A DNA stretch of 64,000 bases, from NCBI GenBank assembly GCA_019454045.1, contig SKCR01035570.1, positions 248,001-312,000 on the forward strand, in the 5' to 3' direction. The DNA comes from Zanthoxylum bungeanum. Its lineage: Eukaryota > Streptophyta > Magnoliopsida > Sapindales > Rutaceae. The notes under the pieces are model-generated. The model saw only the letters and a program-made list of their open reading frames with translations, had not been told where the DNA came from and did no database searches. This document shows positions 10,334-21,479 of the stretch, in pieces (the first letter of the stretch is position 1; every line of letters begins with the position of its first letter). Position numbers and translations under genes: made by a program.

Positions 10334-11012
10334 GTAAAGTTTTCAGAAACAGTTACAGATTTCAGAGGTAGCTTCCAAACACAGTTTTCAAGAAAGGTTT
10401 TTAGAAAAGAGAGTTTTCAGAAATCAACAATTTTATAAAAAACTTACGGAAAAGATAAGTTTTACAGAAAAATCTAGAAGAGATTTTCAGAAGAAACCCA
10501 GAGTTTTCAGACAGAAAACGAGTTTTTGTATTAAGCTATTTCTTCAATTTTGGTTTTAAGGACCAAATATTTTTATAACAATATTTCAGTTTTCGTCCAT
10601 TCACTTAGATCGTACAACGGTCTAACCCCCCACTCCCAGTTTCTATGTTTTGTAGGTATTTCCGGAGGACGAGCTCGAGAGGACGGATACTGATGGCAGT
10701 CACTAGAGGGTCTGAGTCCACCAGTCAGAGATTGGGTCAGTCGAGTTAAGTAAAGTCCAGTCCAGGTAGTTGTATACTAAGATGTGTATGTGTATTCATG
10801 TATAGAGTTTTTGAGTTAGCTGATATTTGTACGTTTAGTCATATGTGAGCTATTTTTGTACTATGAAATGGCTTTGGGCATTGGTTCCATATGGGAGATT
10901 ACATTTGAAAAGAGTATTAGTGTTGATCAAAGTTAGAAAGTCAGAGGCTTAGGGGGATAATATGGTCTATTCCCAGCCGGTAGCATCTCCCAGATTGGGG
11001 ATGTTACAAAGA

Positions 11013-11026
11013 TGGTATCAGAGCCA
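11013..11026 (+). other. Primer binding site (Met-tRNA type)
   Basis: TGGTATCAGAGCCA lies four bases after the LTR end. It is the usual initiator-Met-tRNA primer site of plant copia and many gypsy elements, and confirms the 5' LTR and its plus orientation. Confidence 0.85.
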
Positions 11027-12782
11027 TTTTAAGGAGTCAGTGACTGCAGTGGGTAGAGTGTTGAGGTATTGTATACATAGTATGTCCGAGCTACTTGTAT
11101 GCGGGGCACTACCTCTCCAGTATCCGATTCTCGAGTACGTCCTCAAGTTCCATAGACAGGTTAATAAGCTTTCCTAGATCATTCAAATAGTATTCCTTAT
11201 GAGAACAGTTATACTTTAGATCCCAGATAAGAATATTTCCTAAAGTTATCCTGGTCTATCACTAGAAGTTCAAAACGAGCTATGAAATTAAATAGTAATG
11301 ATCTAAGAAAAGTTACCCAATGGAGTGGGGTAGGAAAACTATAAGAAAGCAAGAAATGATGTATAGATGTGTAAGCAGCTAGAGATAAAGAAAAGTAAAG
11401 AGACATAATAAGATAGTGAAATTCTAAGGATACCCACCCAGGATAGTAGAAAGAGAATACAAAAAAGGCCGAGCAAGTATTAGAGTGTTTAGAAGATGTA
11501 AGATTCCTTCCCTCCTTAGAAAATTCATTCAAGTCGAGCTAATAGCCTTCGGGTACTTCGTATAGATAGTAAGTTCCCCGAGTAACGAGGAAAAGCCAGA
11601 AAGATAACAGAAGTAAGAAATCAAGATTTGATTTAAGAGTTCCAATAGACCGAGATGTCAAAAATGACGTAGAGAATTCCAGATCCCGAAACCCAGACCC
11701 AGGTCCACAAGCAGGCAAATAAAGGTCGTAAACAGAAACGATTAGTTACCTTACCTCAAGCAATCCGATGGAGACAAGACCCTAAGCTATCTAGTTTACT
11801 ACCACTTAGTGATACCAGTTAAGAAAGTTGTCATGACAGGGTCTATACCATACCCACCCCCACATGAGAATAGACTCTACCAGGACACAGAGTAATAGAA
11901 CAAGGACAACGATAACTATAGAAATGTAAAGATTTACCTCATCCTTTCCCAGCTTAAGATAAAGACAACTGTAAGAAGCTCGACGAGAGTTCATCTTAAG
12001 AAATGGAAAGACCTTGGAAGGAAGATTACCCATAAAAAGATTAAGGAAGTTTTTGGGGATATAATAAGAGAACCCAGTATAGCCAAAGATCAAGGCAAGT
12101 CAGCGTGAGCCTATAGATCCATCCAAGTCAGTAGAAATCCATGGAAGTATACAAGAATAGACCCGAGGGGTTGGAGATATTTAGGAGTGACAAGAGTACC
12201 AGTATGTATAGTAGGACAGAGTGCTAGAGTCGAGACTTATAACAAGAATAGAGAGCGGAAACACCACTAGCCTCAGCAGCAAGGTGTAGAGCAAAAAAAT
12301 AGGATATGCAAATGGTAAGAGGGATGCAAGAAGTTACAAGGAAATTTAGTACATTCAGGCCCATAGATAGCATAACGAGAATATAGTAGTGTAGGGAATT
12401 GATAATAGTTGTGGGACCCTAAGACATTGAGTAGTCGACCAGGTTCCTGCAGAACGAAAGACGACCCTTTCTTCTAGAAACCTCGATTCTAGAAAGTATA
12501 TAGACACCTAACCATATCATCACCGAGCTTAAGTGTAAAATAGAAATGCGTGTCTACAGATCCTTAAGGAATGCATATGTGCACCCCTCAACTTTGAGCC
12601 CAGTAAAGAGAATAACCAGTAAAGAAGAGCAACCGACAGATTAGGCAAAACGCGAAATGGCTAGACAACCAAATTGATGAGTCCAATGAAACATAAATAA
12701 GAAGCATGAGATAGAATAGTTCGAAGCTACAATAAGTTGAGCTAAATTTGGAAGCCACCGTTGAATTTAGGAACCCTTAAAG
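11027..12782 (+). pseudogene. Decayed interior of the Tekay-like element
   Basis: Position after the primer site says this should be leader and gag, but no frame longer than 107 codons exists and no gag, protease or pol motif can be read with confidence. The sequence is A/G-rich with many stops in all frames. It ends where an LTR-like TGTTGGGG begins at 12783. I regard it as a heavily mutated, truncated internal region. The 95-codon and 107-codon minus-strand frames (11806-12093, 11209-11532) look like chance. Confidence 0.35.
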
Positions 12783-15088
12783 TGTTGGGGCAGTTGTGGA
12801 ACCCTAGGGTCGGATCGGTGCCCCGCGCAATGGAAGTGGGTCTAACCCGTAGATATCAAGCATGGGTGTATTTCGAAAATTCAATAAAATAAAATATTTA
12901 TTTTTCAAGTGTTTAGGGAAAACCAAAAATAAATTTGGATCCGGAAAAATCACTCTAGATAAAAACTGTATATATTTCAAAATTTTTGAACCCGTGCACC
13001 TAGTGCGTTTGCAGCGTGCGCTGCATGCAACAAGTGTTGCATACAGCATGGACTGCATGCAGCTGTGAGCACAACAACTAAATATTTTTTTAATTTATTT
13101 TCTAAAAATAAAAACCCTTTAAAACACTTTAAAATAATCCAAAATAATTTTAATTTCGAAAACAACCACAACGCTTAGTATAAAATAAACATATATAAAT
13201 TCTAATTATATATATGCATTTCTTTGAATCAAATCACAACCCAAAATAGAATCCCAATAAGAAATGTCTCATGAATAATTCTAGGTCACTCAAAGGTGGT
13301 CAAGTGATTTTAGAATGGTAGCCATAGCTCTAAGCTTTAATTTAGGGTTCCAAACTCTTATTAATTTTTCATGTCCAACATGAACATCTTTGACCTAAAT
13401 TATAAGCATGTTGTGTTTATACTTCTAAAGTATCCTAACACAATTGATTAGCCTTATTTCAACATTAAACTATGTTATCATGCATCTAATACACAAATCA
13501 ACATAGCTTAGGAGAAGATCAAACATTACCTAGTAAGCTTGATGCAAGATCCAATCTACCTCTCATTTGTTGAAATGGTTGGAGAACCTCCAAGGTGTGC
13601 AAGCTTGACTCCAAGATCCAATCTTGTTTCCAGTGACACCAAGCTTCACTTCAAGATCCAATCTTGATTTCTCCTAGATGAAATGTTGTAGAGATCTCAC
13701 AAGCTTCTCTAAACACTTCTCTAACTTAGGCTAATCTATCAAGAATTTGCTTATGCTTGTATTTGTACTTGTAATTAAAACTTTCCTAAAGCTTGCTATT
13801 TATAGCAAATCTTAGGTAATTTTTAATTAATAAAAGTTGTAATCAATTTAAGTGGGCTTAATCTAATTTGTCCAAATATGTATAATTAGGTATGACTAAT
13901 CTCCATCGTCTCGCACTTTGATTTATCCAATTAAATCAAGCCAAGGATTAGGAAATGGATTAGTTCAATGTTTGCCATTTTTATTTAATCCAATTAAATC
14001 AAGCCAAAACCACATATTATTACATACTTATAATTACCATAATATCCTCAAATGGTAGAGATAATTATTACTTTAAAATTAAGCCCTTGTGTAATTATTG
14101 AATTTATCCAATTAATCCAATTAGGTCAAAGTAAATAATCAATGTTATCTAATAACACTTGATTATCTTGGTTGATAATTATAATATCGGATATTATCTT
14201 TTGTCAAAATTAATCGGCTACCCAAGTTCTCAACAAGTACACTTCATATTGGGACTCTCTAAGTTCAGATATGTTCGTCATATAAGCCTAGCTAATATGT
14301 ACGCAATTCGGCCACCTCCAAATTCGCAAAGAACACGAACGACCTTTCAGAACTATACAAGTCGAGGTCATCACATATGTTTAACAATCCCTCCGTCGTA
14401 AGCTATCCAAGTTGTGCTTAGGAAACATAGAATATACCGTCAAGTTTCCAAGACGCTCATCTTATGTCGACATGTCCACGATTCTTCATAACTGATGCGA
14501 TCCACCCTAGGTGATCGACTTTGGCCAAGGATTTAAGAATCTTGAATTTACTCACATGGATACCTAAACCCCTTATGGTACACATATGAGCCGACAGATC
14601 TTATCTTACTTCGTACTTGATTACTGAGTGCATCGGTCCACCCCAACGAACATCTAGAGGCCAGACCATGGAATGTTTCTTAGATACATGGCATCTAAGT
14701 GTGGAAGATCTCACACAAAATCAATGTTATCATATTGTCAAAGGATTACATATGCTACTCGACTCGATGCGACTCATATTGACGGTGGTGTGTACATCCA
14801 ACTATTAGGAATCGCCCGTGAGTCATTCAATATTCGGTTCGATGAATATCCACATGTCTATACCAGTTTCCAAAAATCATGGTACATCAGGTTAAACCAT
14901 TGGAACTCAAATTCCAATATACGACATGTGCTAGTCTTCTAGGTTGTAGGAATTCGATCGTATTCCAAAACCAACGACTATGAATATTTATTTTAAGAAT
15001 AGTTTACACCTAGTGTCAAAACTATTCCAAGGTCGATGTCATTCTTAGCATATCTATACATCAATCTAATACGCATAATGAAAATACC
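12783..15088 (-). mobile_element. Probable copia-type LTR, minus orientation
   Basis: The left edge TGTTGGGGCAGTTGTGG resembles the U5 end of the M2 LTR (TGTTGGGAAGCGGCC at 37996) in sequence style, and the layout is similar: an early A/T-rich run, then a region with repeated AAGCTT..CAAGATCC motifs (13540-13670), then long mixed-composition sequence. The expected opposite end CCCAACA or CCTAACA is not seen near 15088, so the LTR is either cut by the Tat element or my reading of the right limit is wrong. No coding frame above 95 codons occurs. GCATGCA palindromes cluster at 13020-13065. Confidence 0.35.
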
Positions 15089-15231
15089 TGTAGGCACTGC
15101 ATTTTTGCATATAAGTCCCTATGATGAGTCTCATTTGGAGACACTACCTTTTAAGTCACGGAGGTCACGGAAAACGGACATCGGAAGGGGAAATTCAGAA
15201 TAAACAAGGTTCACTATTTTCGTTCGTGCTG

Positions 15232-15306
15232 CGTTCGTGTATACGTTCGAACGCCAAACAGATTGCGGGCGTTCGTGCCGCGTTCGAGGAAGCGTTCGAA
15301 CGGTGT
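15232..15306. repeat. CGTTCGAACG repeats, group 1
   Basis: Several GCGTTCG, CGTTCGAACG and GCGTTCGTGC words within 75 bp in the U3 part of the LTR. The same words recur at 16787-16985. Confidence 0.7.
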
Positions 15307-15707
15307 CGGTAATTCTGGTTTTGCTGCTAACCTCTCATCAAGCCCAATTCGCCCAAACCTTGGCCCACACGCCCAAGCCCACTTAAAACACACATTTAAC
15401 ACATGGTGAAATCAAAACAAATCTAAAAATCACATACCAAATTAAAATAAACATTAAAATCAATCAAATATTTAATTCCTTAATTAAGATATTCACCCAC
15501 CAATTACACTAGATTCATTCCTAACTAAACAAAATCACATACTAAATTAAAAAGATGTCATGCCTAATTAAATTCAATTATAACAAATTAAAGATATTGA
15601 CTTCCTAATCTAAACCAAATTTGTCCCCCCTCAATCTTTGACTTTCCTTGCTCAACACTAAATCAAATCCCTTCCTTGTGAGACAAGGTGAAACCCTAGC
15701 CATTCTC

Positions 15708-15715
15708 TATATAAA
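15708..15715 (+). promoter_or_regulatory. TATA box of the Tat LTR
   Basis: TATATAAA follows CCATTCTC and is succeeded by a C/A-rich stretch with CCCCTAACC, a usual arrangement at LTR transcription starts. Confidence 0.5.
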
Positions 15716-15740
15716 CAACCCCTAACCAAGACATGATCCC

Positions 15741-15799
15741 CCTGGCTCATTCATACAAGAAAAGCCTCCCCTGGCTCATTCATACAAGAAAAGCCTCCC
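15741..15799 (+). repeat. 29-bp tandem duplication after the TATA box
   Basis: The unit CCTGGCTCATTCATACAAG plus AAAAGCCTCC occurs twice in direct succession; a third, partial unit follows with CTAACTCATACAC. Confidence 0.8.
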
Positions 15800-16786
15800 C
15801 TAACTCATACACATAATATACACACAACTCAGACAAATCACAAGACACAAAAGAAAATAACCCCAAGCCTTCACGTTAAAAGCACCTTCACAAACCGATC
15901 AGCCCTACACGTCCATAAGCCTCACAAATCTGCCCATGCCACACAGCCATTCAACGCCATAAACATAACACAATTAACAAACTGCCTCACATTCGCCCCT
16001 TCAACACACTGCCCCCACTTCGTCAGCCACATAGCAGCCCTAAAACACACATAAAACAGCCCCCGAACCACACCATAACACCACCAAAAATCACACCCAA
16101 AACAGTAGCCAAAATACCCCAAAAATAGTAACTAAGATACACCAGCAGAGCGGCAGCGAATCGGAGTAAAAAATAGCAGTAAAAGACGGAGAACGACGAC
16201 CCAAAGCAGTAAGACAACGAACGAGAGCAGTGAACCAGTGAACCGGAAGAGTTGCGGAGCATCCACCCTTCCGACGACCGTACACCGTACTACCGAGAGA
16301 CGACATAAAAGGTTAGACCTGATGGCACCTTGTATTTATTATCTTTCATTTGTCTTTTACTTATTCTAATATATTTTTTATTGCATGAGAGTCGTTTTGT
16401 TGAGGCATGATGTGAATTCCGGATAAACGGAATGCATGTTCTCTTTTGTGGTATATCGGATGGAAACCCGGACGTAAATTCCGTAGCCGAATCCGAATGG
16501 ACGGTAGTACAGTCTGCACTCGGGATACAACTCCACGTACCACTTGAGAGATACATATATTCCGTTTCATCCAAACTTGTATTTGAGCATGATGTAGTTA
16601 ATACGTTATTTATTTATTTAGCCTGATTAGGCCTAGTGCGTTATTTATTCTTAAGCATGATTTAGTCCTTAGTATGTTAATCTTTATGCATGATTTAGAT
16701 ATCCATGTGATTAGATATGTCGTTGTTGTGATCCTGTTTGAATGCGGTATCTAAAACCATATGAATGTATGCAATCTGCCAGTTCC

Positions 16787-16985
16787 CGTTCGAACGCGTC
16801 ATCGAACGCAACTCGAACGCGAACCTTCTGTTTACCGTTCGAACGCGTTATCAAACGCTACTCGAACGCGCATGCATTTTGTATCATCAGGTCTAGTCCC
16901 GTTCGAACGCTTTATCAAACGCTACATGAACGCGAACCTTCTGTTTACCGTTCGAACGCGTTTACGAACGCTACACGAACGCGCA
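16787..16985. repeat. CGTTCGAACG higher-order repeat
   Basis: CGTTCGAACG starts at 16787, 16836, 16900 and 16949, so spacings alternate 49, 64, 49. This is a 113-bp block duplicated once, each block with two CGTTCGAACG units followed by related TCGAACGC and CTACACGAACGCG words. It is very CpG-rich compared with its surroundings. Confidence 0.8.
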
Positions 16986-17511
16986 CACACTGAACTGAGT
17001 CTGTCTCAGCATATTTCATGCACAATTGCCTCTTGGGTGATCTCCCTTGCTTTATGTAGCCAATCATATTATTTGTATTCCTGCATTTATCCATTCGATG
17101 TATTCATGAGATAGTACTCAAGCATGATTAGGTTGTTATTAGTTTTCCATATCATATGATTGAAATATGTTCATGAGATTGCCATGTGATGTTGTATGTT
17201 GTGATGATTAATTTCATGCATGTGAATTTAGAAGCATGATACTCTTGGAAATAAATGTTACTTAAACTTGATTAAATTATTACATAAATCATTTCATTAC
17301 AAGTGACATAAGTAAGAGACCATTCCGAACCCAACGGTTTGAGGTATTCCCTTGCGAGGGGTAAGTGCGGCCTTAAATCTCATTTTCCCGGTTCACACCG
17401 GGTGGCGACTCCATTATTCTCCGGTTTAGTCCCCCATGACTACTCCGTACTCCCAACCGGGCCGCGAGCCCGGGACAGCATGCGTCACCCAGTTTCTGTG
17501 TTCCCATAGTC

Positions 17512-17529
17512 TGGCGACTCCACTGGGGA
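17512..17529 (+). other. Primer binding site of the Tat-like element
   Basis: TGGCGACTCCACTGGGGA, the primer-site type seen in plant Tat/Ogre gypsy elements (Arg-tRNA-like, from memory). It marks the end of the LTR and plus orientation. Confidence 0.7.
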
Positions 17530-18720
17530 TAGAGAATCGGCCCCGAAATATTGTCTTGTAATGTTTGGATTTATGTTCTAATTGACCTTGTCTATATTGG
17601 ATAAAATGAGGGTTTAATCAAGGGCATCTTGAGGCTAGGTAATGGTTTGGTGTCTTTCTTCATTCACTACCTTCCTAGAAGGAAAAGCTGTGAAGGCACC
17701 TATATGGCCATCTACCCTTAGCCTATTGTGATGGATTAATTTGGAGGACTCGTTGTTTATTCCTGACACCAAACGATAAGAGCCTAAGAGGCTTGGGTAT
17801 TTAAGTGAGCCTCGCTCCACCTTCCCTCTGGGGAATCTACAACGGGAAATCCATTTGACAGTCAGTCACACACCATAGCTCATTGGCACGTACCTTAGTG
17901 TATAAAAAAGGGTGCGCTCACTTGGTTGCTCGAACCCTTGATTGGGGAGACCTAGTTGTGGGCCATCTTTCGCCGGTGAGAGCCTTTGTCTACAATCTTG
18001 CGAAACCACCCATAGACCGGGGTTGTATGGTTAAAGTAACAATTATTTCCTTGAGTAGGTGCTTGTGGACCATCCTCATTTGGATGCAGTTGGACTATTG
18101 TCAGAAATGCGGACTTGCTGGGCCATTTAAACTGGGGCGAGTTCGTACCTTATGACCATTGGGCCCAAAGCTTCTAAAATGTTGATGGGCCATTCTGTAG
18201 AAATTATTGTTGTATGTTTGCATTATCTTTCTTTGTGCTTGTGTTCGGAACATTACCATTTGGATTTAGTTGGGCTCCTTGCCATGAGATGTGAACTCGT
18301 TGGGCCATTTAAACTGGGACGAGTTCACTTCTATGACAGTTAGCCCAAAAACTTCTAAAATGATAACGGGCCGATTTGTTTGAAAATTTTAGTTGATTTA
18401 GTTACATGCATCTCATGCACCCCATGCATACATACATCATGCTAACCCCCTTTTGTCTTGAAAGCCATCATAGATACCCGTTGGTTAGGGAAGATGACAT
18501 ACTTGTCAAAAGACCGAGCATCCACCAAGAATACTGGCAGAAGACCTAACCCAACGGGATAGGAAACTCATTCATGCATGCATACACGTAACGTATCATG
18601 CATTCCTTTTCGTGTTTGTTCTGTTTTGTAATAACAGGTTTCAGAGAAAAAAAAAAGAAAGCGTCAAATACAAGCCAACCAGAAGCAGCAACAGTACAAT
18701 GTCAGCAGTCTTCAGGAATG
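17530..18720 (+). other. Leader region of the Tat-like element
   Basis: Long leader without a recognisable gene; Tat/Ogre elements have long leaders, sometimes with an extra ORF before gag, but none is intact here. Short frames at 17883-18155 and 18152-18343 overlap the 182-bp duplication and look fortuitous. CATGCATGCATAC words cluster at 18415-18440 and 18570-18602. Confidence 0.5.
18050..18400 (+). repeat. Tandem duplication of about 182 bp in the leader
   Basis: GGGCCATTTAAACTGGG is at 18120 and again at 18302, with similar flanks: TGCTTGTG, CATTTGGAT and GTTGG before it, GCCCAAA and CTTCTAAAATG after it. The copies have diverged by clearly more than 10% by eye. Confidence 0.75.
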
Positions 18721-18724
18721 AATT

Positions 18725-19407
18725 ACAGGGGCGAGGCCCATATCAGTATCAGTCTGGGGGCGAGGCCCATATCAGTATCAGTTGGGGGCAAGGCCCATAA
18801 CAGTATCAGTTGGGGACGAGGCCCACATCAATATCAGTCTGGGGCGAGGCCCATATCAGTATTTGTCTTGGGGCGAGGCCCATATCAATACCAGTTGGGG
18901 GCAAGGCCCATAACAGTATCAGTTGGGGGCGAGGCCCACATCAGTATCAATCTGGGGGCGAGGCCCATATCAGTATCAGTCTGGGGGCAAGGCCATATCA
19001 GTATCAGTTGGGGGCAAGGCCCATAACAGTATCAGTTGGGGGCGAGGCCCACATCAGTATCAGTCTGGGGGCGAGGCCCATATCAGTATTTGTCTGGGGG
19101 CGAGGCCCATATCCATACCAGTTGGGGGCAAGGCCATATCAGTATCAGTCTGGGGGCGACGCCCATGTCAGTATCAGTTGGGGGCGACCCCACATCAGTA
19201 TCAGTTTGGGGATGAGTCACAGGGCCGAGGCTTACATTAGTATCAGTTTGAGGATGAGTCTCAGGGCCGAGGCCCACATCAGCATCAGTTTGGGGATGAG
19301 TCCCAGGGCCGAGGCCTACATCAGCATCAGTTTGGGGATGAGTCCCAGGGCCGAGGCCTACATTAGTATCAGCTTGGGGATGAGTCCCAAGGCCGAGGCC
19401 CATATCA
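18725..19407 (+). repeat. Minisatellite with 28-29 bp and 42-bp units, in or near gag
   Basis: From about 18725 to 19195 the unit is GGGGGCGAGGCCCATATCAG plus TATCAGTCT or a close variant, about 16 copies of 28-29 bp. From about 19203 the unit lengthens to 42 bp by an extra GATGAGTCCCAGG segment, about five copies. The 42-bp unit keeps one reading frame (repeat core FGDESQGRG), whereas the 28-29 bp units rotate frame at each step, so the long open frames here are products of the repeat rather than conserved protein. The array ends abruptly at the M1 LTR. Confidence 0.85.
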
Positions 19408-21411
19408 GGATCGATTATCAAGCATAAAACAAACATGTGAATACACGAGGAAGTTGCAGAATACTTACATCGATCGGTTGAGCGACGCAAGGGACAACAA
19501 AAATTCTTTTTTGCCTCCTTGGAAGTCACGACAGTCCACTGGTTTTGCTCCTCCAAGAATCGGCCATCTTGGTCTTCCAAGCTCCAAGCTTTTGATGATG
19601 GTGATTCCATGCTCATGAAGTTAGTTCCCTATCAACTTTGTATTTACTCTTTGGTGTGCTAGAACTTGGTAATTTTGCAACAAAATCACCATGTTTCTCC
19701 TCTTGATTCTCGGTGAAAACCAGAAAGACAGAAGAAGAAAATGGCCTTGAGGCCGTGAGAGAGAGAGAGCATTTTGGCTCCAAAAAACCGTGAGCCATTT
19801 TTAAAAGAGAGAGAAGAAATTGCTTTATGTATTTGTTTATTGATTTTCCAAAAAACAATTAAACATTTACCATTTTTCAATTTCAAAAAGTCAAAGGCAA
19901 TAAAGCCTCAACCACTCACATCACTATTTACATCAATCAATCAATCAAGTGACAAGTTGTCACATCACTCAAGTGACTAATGATTTGATGCTTGATGTGA
20001 CTTGCGAGCCGCACTTAAGTTCGCAATGCGAGTGAGCTCGCAAACACTCCCAAGCTCGGGTTCGCTAATTCCAAATTAAAGAATTTTTCGTTGCGACGTA
20101 ATTAATTAATTATGCCTAGCAAAATCACTATTCACATCGCTAACGAATTAATTCTAAATCAATTCGTTTGCTCGAATTAAAATCTAATTTCAATTCCACG
20201 TCGAAATCCAATATCGTATAATATATCGAATATATTATTTTATCGATTAATTCCAAATTAATCGTAATCTCTATTTAATTAATATTTTATCCCATATAAA
20301 ATATCTCTGTAATTAATCCCAGATTAATTTTCTCTCACAACTAATTAATCCCAGATTAATAAAAGTGCGAGTCATACGTCATCGGTGAATCTTTGGGAAG
20401 CGACCCATGAGATCCCCAGATATGTTGGCAGTAAATCCGGTCGTCGGACTATACGAACACGTACGTACCTAGTACTACATTTTTACCGATTTACAAGACA
20501 AGGTTGGCTTCTAGCAAAGCGCCATGCCTACCCATATCTCCAGAAATATCCTTACAGGAATATGTGATCTATATCAGGCGTAATATACGTAGTATTGCGT
20601 ATCTCGATCCAGTATCAGATGTCACATGCAAGGCCTGGGGCTGGAATTGTGTCTGCCCCGTATGAAGCACATATCGGATCTCTGGTAACTAGTCTCTATA
20701 ATCAGATATACATGACCTAGTCATAATATCCCGATAGCTGCAGCATATAAGAGAACGAGTTCCGTATCCTACGTGACCATCATCTCCACTATGACTGGAG
20801 TGATACTTCCGTCTTGACATCACACCCAACACACTACGATTCTCAATATACCCAGTAGAGGCGTACACAGAACCTGTTAAAGCCCTGGACGACCTGAAAC
20901 CAAAGTATATTGATTGTCGCAAGTATTAGCGGTGCAAGTCTTAGATTAAGACCAAATACACCTACCCTGATTTTGGACTTCCATAGACACATAGTCATAC
21001 TACCAATGGAATTCCGAGGGGTCTATCCAGAGCGAAGCTATTTTCCGTACCATCGGTAAAACACAACCTCCTACTACACTTGCATGAGTATCCTATACGC
21101 AAATATATGAAAACTATGCCGTTATGCCCTCCTAACGCGCACAAGTGTAATACTAGTCTTTTACGCATTGTCGATGTCCAATCTCGATAATACTCTGATT
21201 ATGGATATTTAATGATTAAACCTTCGTGGATTGATACTGTCTCATATCGTCTCAATCCAGGAACTAATTATATGGACCTTTTATCATTTATACATCTTGG
21301 TGATCTAATCACAAATGATAAAAGAGCAATTTCTTTTGTCACATAGTTAATTTGTACAACAACACCATGATCTATACAAATAGTGACGCTATGGGTCATA
21401 ACTGTCCAACA
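19408..21411 (-). mobile_element. M1 3' LTR, missing its terminal 23 bp
   Basis: Matches 27348-29373. It ends at the polypurine tract with AACTGTCCAACA (LTR start TGTTGGACAG on the complement). The outer end is cut off inside the LTR at GGATCGATTATC. Confidence 0.85.
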
Positions 21412-21422
21412 ATCTCCCCACT
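21412..21422 (-). other. M1 polypurine tract
   Basis: On the complement AAGTGGGGAGAT directly precedes the TGTTGGACAG start of the 3' LTR, as in all copia elements here. Confidence 0.8.
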
Positions 21423-21479
21423 TGGCCTATAGCCAGTCACTCGAGTGTCTTACACCCGAACTATGTACGGTTTACTCAA

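Larger units (their letters stand above)
8435..11008 (+). mobile_element. 5' LTR of a Tekay/Del-like gypsy element (about 2.57 kb)
   Basis: The right edge is firm: GGGGATGTTACA ends at 11008 and is followed after four bases by a Met-tRNA primer site. The left edge is set at TGTAACGACCGG, because TGTAAC/GTTACA forms the inverted ends; this edge is less certain. Inside are a TATAAAAAGAGGGG promoter (about 8851), a GA-rich tract, four GCGTCGCGACGC-like palindromes (9406-9509) and four hairpin motifs (10048-10333). Length and the long U5 fit the Tekay/Del lineage of chromoviruses. No second LTR of this family is in the window, so the element is incomplete. Confidence 0.6.
15089..17506 (+). mobile_element. 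5' LTR of a Tat/Ogre-like gypsy element (about 2.4 kb)
   Basis: The right end is placed at GTTCCCA (17506), six bases before a primer site. The left end is set at TGTAGGCACTGC (15089) and is less certain. It holds a TATATAAA box at 15708, a 29-bp tandem duplication after it, and two groups of CGTTCGAACG repeats. Large LTRs of 2 kb or more are usual for Tat/Ogre elements. Confidence 0.5.

Noticed and set aside
11806..12093. 95-codon hydrophobic minus-strand frame
   Set aside because: No start context, no family resemblance, and it sits in a decayed retrotransposon interior on the wrong strand.
16742..17114. Arg-rich frames at 16742-17114
   Set aside because: They follow the CGTTCGAACG repeat in a non-coding LTR.
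18598..19427. Long overlapping frames of 105-205 codons on the plus strand
   Set aside because: Produced by the minisatellite. The 28-29 bp unit rotates frame, so several frames stay open together without a protein.
19083..19616. 177-codon minus-strand frame with repeated GLGPGTHPQTDADV
   Set aside because: Antisense reading of the same 42-bp repeat, fused to LTR sequence.
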